Of a stretch of 64,000 nucleotides of DNA, positions 61,377-64,000 are shown piece after piece. The stretch covers positions 248,001 to 312,000 of the forward strand of contig ML133460.1 of NCBI GenBank assembly GCA_003864495.1, in the 5' to 3' direction. Every line of letters starts with the position of its first letter. Position 1 is the first letter of the stretch. The notes beneath the pieces are model-generated. The model made no database searches. It saw only the letters and a list, made by a program, of their open reading frames with translations, and was not told the origin of the DNA. Origin of the DNA: Nemopilema nomurai (taxonomy: Eukaryota > Cnidaria > Scyphozoa > Rhizostomeae > Rhizostomatidae). A program made the position numbers and the translations under genes.

Positions 61377-64000
61377 AGTGCGAATCGGCGATTTTACTCC
61401 TTGCTTAGTTTTTTGGAGTTTTTAGCGACCAGGACACGTTAATTGGAACGTTGATTTGTTTGTTTATGTGCTGAGTTAGATCAAATCAATTTATCGCAAC
61501 AGATGCCGTTGTCGATACCTTGTCTTTACTTCTTTTCAACCCGTATCGGTCATCTGGGTCGGTCATCTGGGTCGGTCATCTGTATCGGTCATCTGTATCG
61601 GTCATCTGTATCGGTCATCTGTATCGGTCATCTGTATCGGTCGTCTGGGTCGGTCATCTGGGTCGGTCATCTGGGTCGGTCATCTCATTCGTGAATGTTT
61701 GCTGTTTAGCCGGTCCTCTAGAACAAACTGGTAATGAACGTAATTGAGATTTCGGAGACCAAATTGGGGGTACAAAGTTTTTTATTGTAGCGATAAAAGA
61801 ACTGCGGGGGGGGGGGAGGTATTAAGAAGTGGATGCCAGAGATGTGGGCCATTTAAGTGAATTGGAATGTATTTTCATGGACAAAAAGCGAAAAGTTGCT
61901 CCGAATAACGCTAGCTACTTTTCTTCTACTTCCGATGTATTTGATAGAAATGGACTTGACACTGCAGAAGTTAATGAGCTAGTGCCGTTTGGATTCCAGA
62001 GACCACCATTTGGCCCACTTTATTGTATCATCCTATTTTATATTACCCTATATACTACCCCTTTTAGCACAGGGGCGCGAGTACTGCTAAACAATTAATT
62101 GTTTATGGGTTTGTTTGTAAGTGCTATTTAGGTAAAATGCAATTTGCACATCAGTTAGAGCCAAACAGTGTGCCCTGTGAGTAACCGCAGCTGTGAATCA
62201 GAACGATAGGACTCAAAACCGTTTAGGCCCAACATGACCATGTGGTAATGGCAGCGAGAAATACACAGTTTGCCAGGCTGACTAAATCTTGGAGTCACCA
62301 CTGATCCAGTCCATAAAGATGATGAACCACTTTGCAAACCGGACCTTGGACCTTGGAGACCATGAAATGGCAGCAGATAATCTTGTTTGAATTTGCCACT
62401 TATATTTTGTTGTCAGAAGCATACTGCAAGCGAAATTGTCTTTTGAGATAGAGGCGCAAAACTCAGTTGCGGTGAAAATTAAAGGCGAATACATGAATGG
62501 AGTGGGACTTATGTTGAGCCATCTCGCTGCCAAACAATTCTAACGTCCTGAAAAGTTTTGGTGTAGTTATTGCACACTTTGCTTTAAGGGAATAGAAGCA
62601 TACATCAAGCACTTCCTAAAAGTAGTCAATACAGAGCCTGCGCAGTGTAGTCACATTGTAACTGAGCACGTGAAGTAGATTAACTAGCGTATCGCGCGCA
62701 ATCTATAGTGAAAAAGACCACGTGAAATGGTAGGTGGACACTTGTGATTGATTGATGCTTAATTGACAGTTCGAGGTTGCTGGCTCAGATCCACGTAAAT
62801 ATGCTTCAATTACCTTTAAAGCCTTTGCCAAACTGGACAGAATTATTTGCCGATAATGTTGCTCGAAATTTTGCTGATTTCTTTGTCGTTAAAACGTGGT
62901 GGCGAAACTGGGCAACATTGTGGTGCAACATCTTTTGTGGTGTTGTCAAAACAGCGCGCCTGCAATGATTTGCTAAGTGTTGTTTCAGTGTTTCAAAAAA
63001 TCGGATAAGTATGGCAGTAAGAAAGCAGGGCCCATTGTCTTGCGGGGCCCAAAATAAGGAGCTGGCTGGTTGTCTTATATCATTCCTTATAAAAGAAACT
63101 TATTTAAATAAGTTCCTTATAAAAGCTCTGTATTCTACCGAAGCCTTCTAAGTTTGTCATCTCTGAGCAACAGAGAATGACTTTTTGGAGGAATTTTTGA
63201 AGAAAATTGGGAGGCAACCATAATTCCTGGAAAAAACTTTTCTACAACACACCGGGGAGTTGGTGCTCTATGCGCAACTATTCTATATAAATAACAAGTA
63301 TATAAACTACATCATATAACCAGAGCAGACATTCTAATTGAACCTAAAAACCTGCTTGATAATAGACAATGTGTTACAACGGCAATAATATGCAATATGT
63401 AATGGCTTAAAAGAAAGGTATTAACATAATCGACATTGTAAATAGAGAGAAATAATTAATTTTACACTTGGTTGAATAAAAGACGAGCACTCCTCTCCAG
63501 ACGAGCAGATTGAAAGGGGGCAGTGAAAGTCATTAACTCGTACTCCTCTCTTGTGCAAATGCGCCGTTAAGTCACATGACTTTTGACTACATGTTGAAAG
63601 TAGAGATTTAACCTAGAGCTTTTTATGTTGATTTGATTCATGAAAGATGATCACGTAAGAGTGCGTTGCTATTTGCCTCACTCTCCACCATTCAATGGCG
63701 CGAAACGCCTCTTACATCTGGCGTGGGCTCACTCTCCTTTACAGTTAGGTTAAGGAGCCGCTCTCTTTATGCTGGGTACCTTTTGGCACCTTCCCAAGTG
63801 AATAGGCAATCAATAAAACGATGCGGATCCTTCTCAACACAAACAATACCGAGCTGTTTTGCCACCCCTTTATTGAAGTAATTGTTGCACGCCACAATCA
63901 ACCTGAATGTGCATTGTGTGACATTATCACACATGGGAAATGAGATTTGCACTGGCAATCAACAGGAAAGAATCCAAGTTGGAAGAAGGCAATATGGCGC
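61377..64000. other. Downstream intergenic region without recognised gene
   Basis: Besides the 13-bp minisatellite and an 11-G run at 61806-61816, no coding sequence could be assigned. A minus-strand frame at 63767-63958 (63 codons) might be an exon of a gene continuing to the right, but I do not recognise it. A perfect 18-bp palindrome is at 63097-63114. Confidence 0.5.
61543..61685. repeat. 13-bp minisatellite with two unit types
   Basis: Eleven units of 13 bp of two kinds, GTATCGGTCATCT (A) and GGGTCGGTCATCT (B). The order is A B B A A A A A' B B B, where A' has one change (CGTCT). It lies about 170 bp after the GGNBP2 stop. Confidence 0.95.

Noticed and set aside
61503..61747. Overlapping frames with repeated IGHL and RSS peptides
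   Set aside because: They are produced by the 13-bp minisatellite. A 13-bp unit shifts the frame each copy, so repetition in every frame is expected.

Overview
This is nuclear DNA from an animal. The genes are rich in short introns, the sequence is AT-rich, spliceosomal GT-AG borders give clean reading frames, and every recognisable gene is a conserved metazoan one. The proteins are close to human ones, the introns are many and short, and tRNA-derived and hAT-like repeats sit between exons. This suits an early-branching animal such as an anthozoan cnidarian, but that placement is an inference. No bacterial, viral or CRISPR content was seen.

Layout. From 1 to 20.3 kb, on the minus strand, lie the first 36 coding exons (about 2,236 residues) of an axonemal dynein heavy chain, DNAH10. 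The gene runs off the left edge inside AAA2. From 20.3 to 23.2 kb is a divergent intergenic region holding an RFX X-box-like motif, a 679-bp hAT-like non-autonomous transposon and a 694-bp inverted repeat with CRE sites. CCDC92 (23.2-25.8 kb, plus) follows. Another hAT-like element lies at 26.4-27.1 kb. RPL6/eL6 (28.2-30.5 kb) and coproporphyrinogen oxidase CPOX (31.2-35.6 kb) come next. At 39.0-49.2 kb is a 14-3-3 epsilon-class locus in which two complete 5' cassettes (exons 1+2) share one 3' half. GGNBP2 occupies 51.8-61.4 kb with 15 coding exons. No gene was recognised in the last 2.6 kb, which starts with a 13-bp minisatellite.

How the genes relate. DNAH10 (inner-arm dynein f/I1) and CCDC92 (a centriole and cilium-associated coiled-coil protein) are adjacent here, head to head. 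They are also neighbours in the human genome at 12q24.31, where to my knowledge they lie tail to tail, so this looks like an old ciliary gene linkage. RPL6, CPOX, 14-3-3 and GGNBP2 are housekeeping or regulatory genes with no evident shared pathway.

The most unusual item is the 14-3-3 locus. Its splice phases allow either 5' cassette, but not both, to join the shared exons 3 and 4. That predicts two proteins (266 and 258 residues) with different dimerisation halves and the same C-terminal half.

Exon borders were placed by eye from splice consensus, reading frame and remembered family conservation. They should be good to within a few bases. UTRs and transcription starts are not established.
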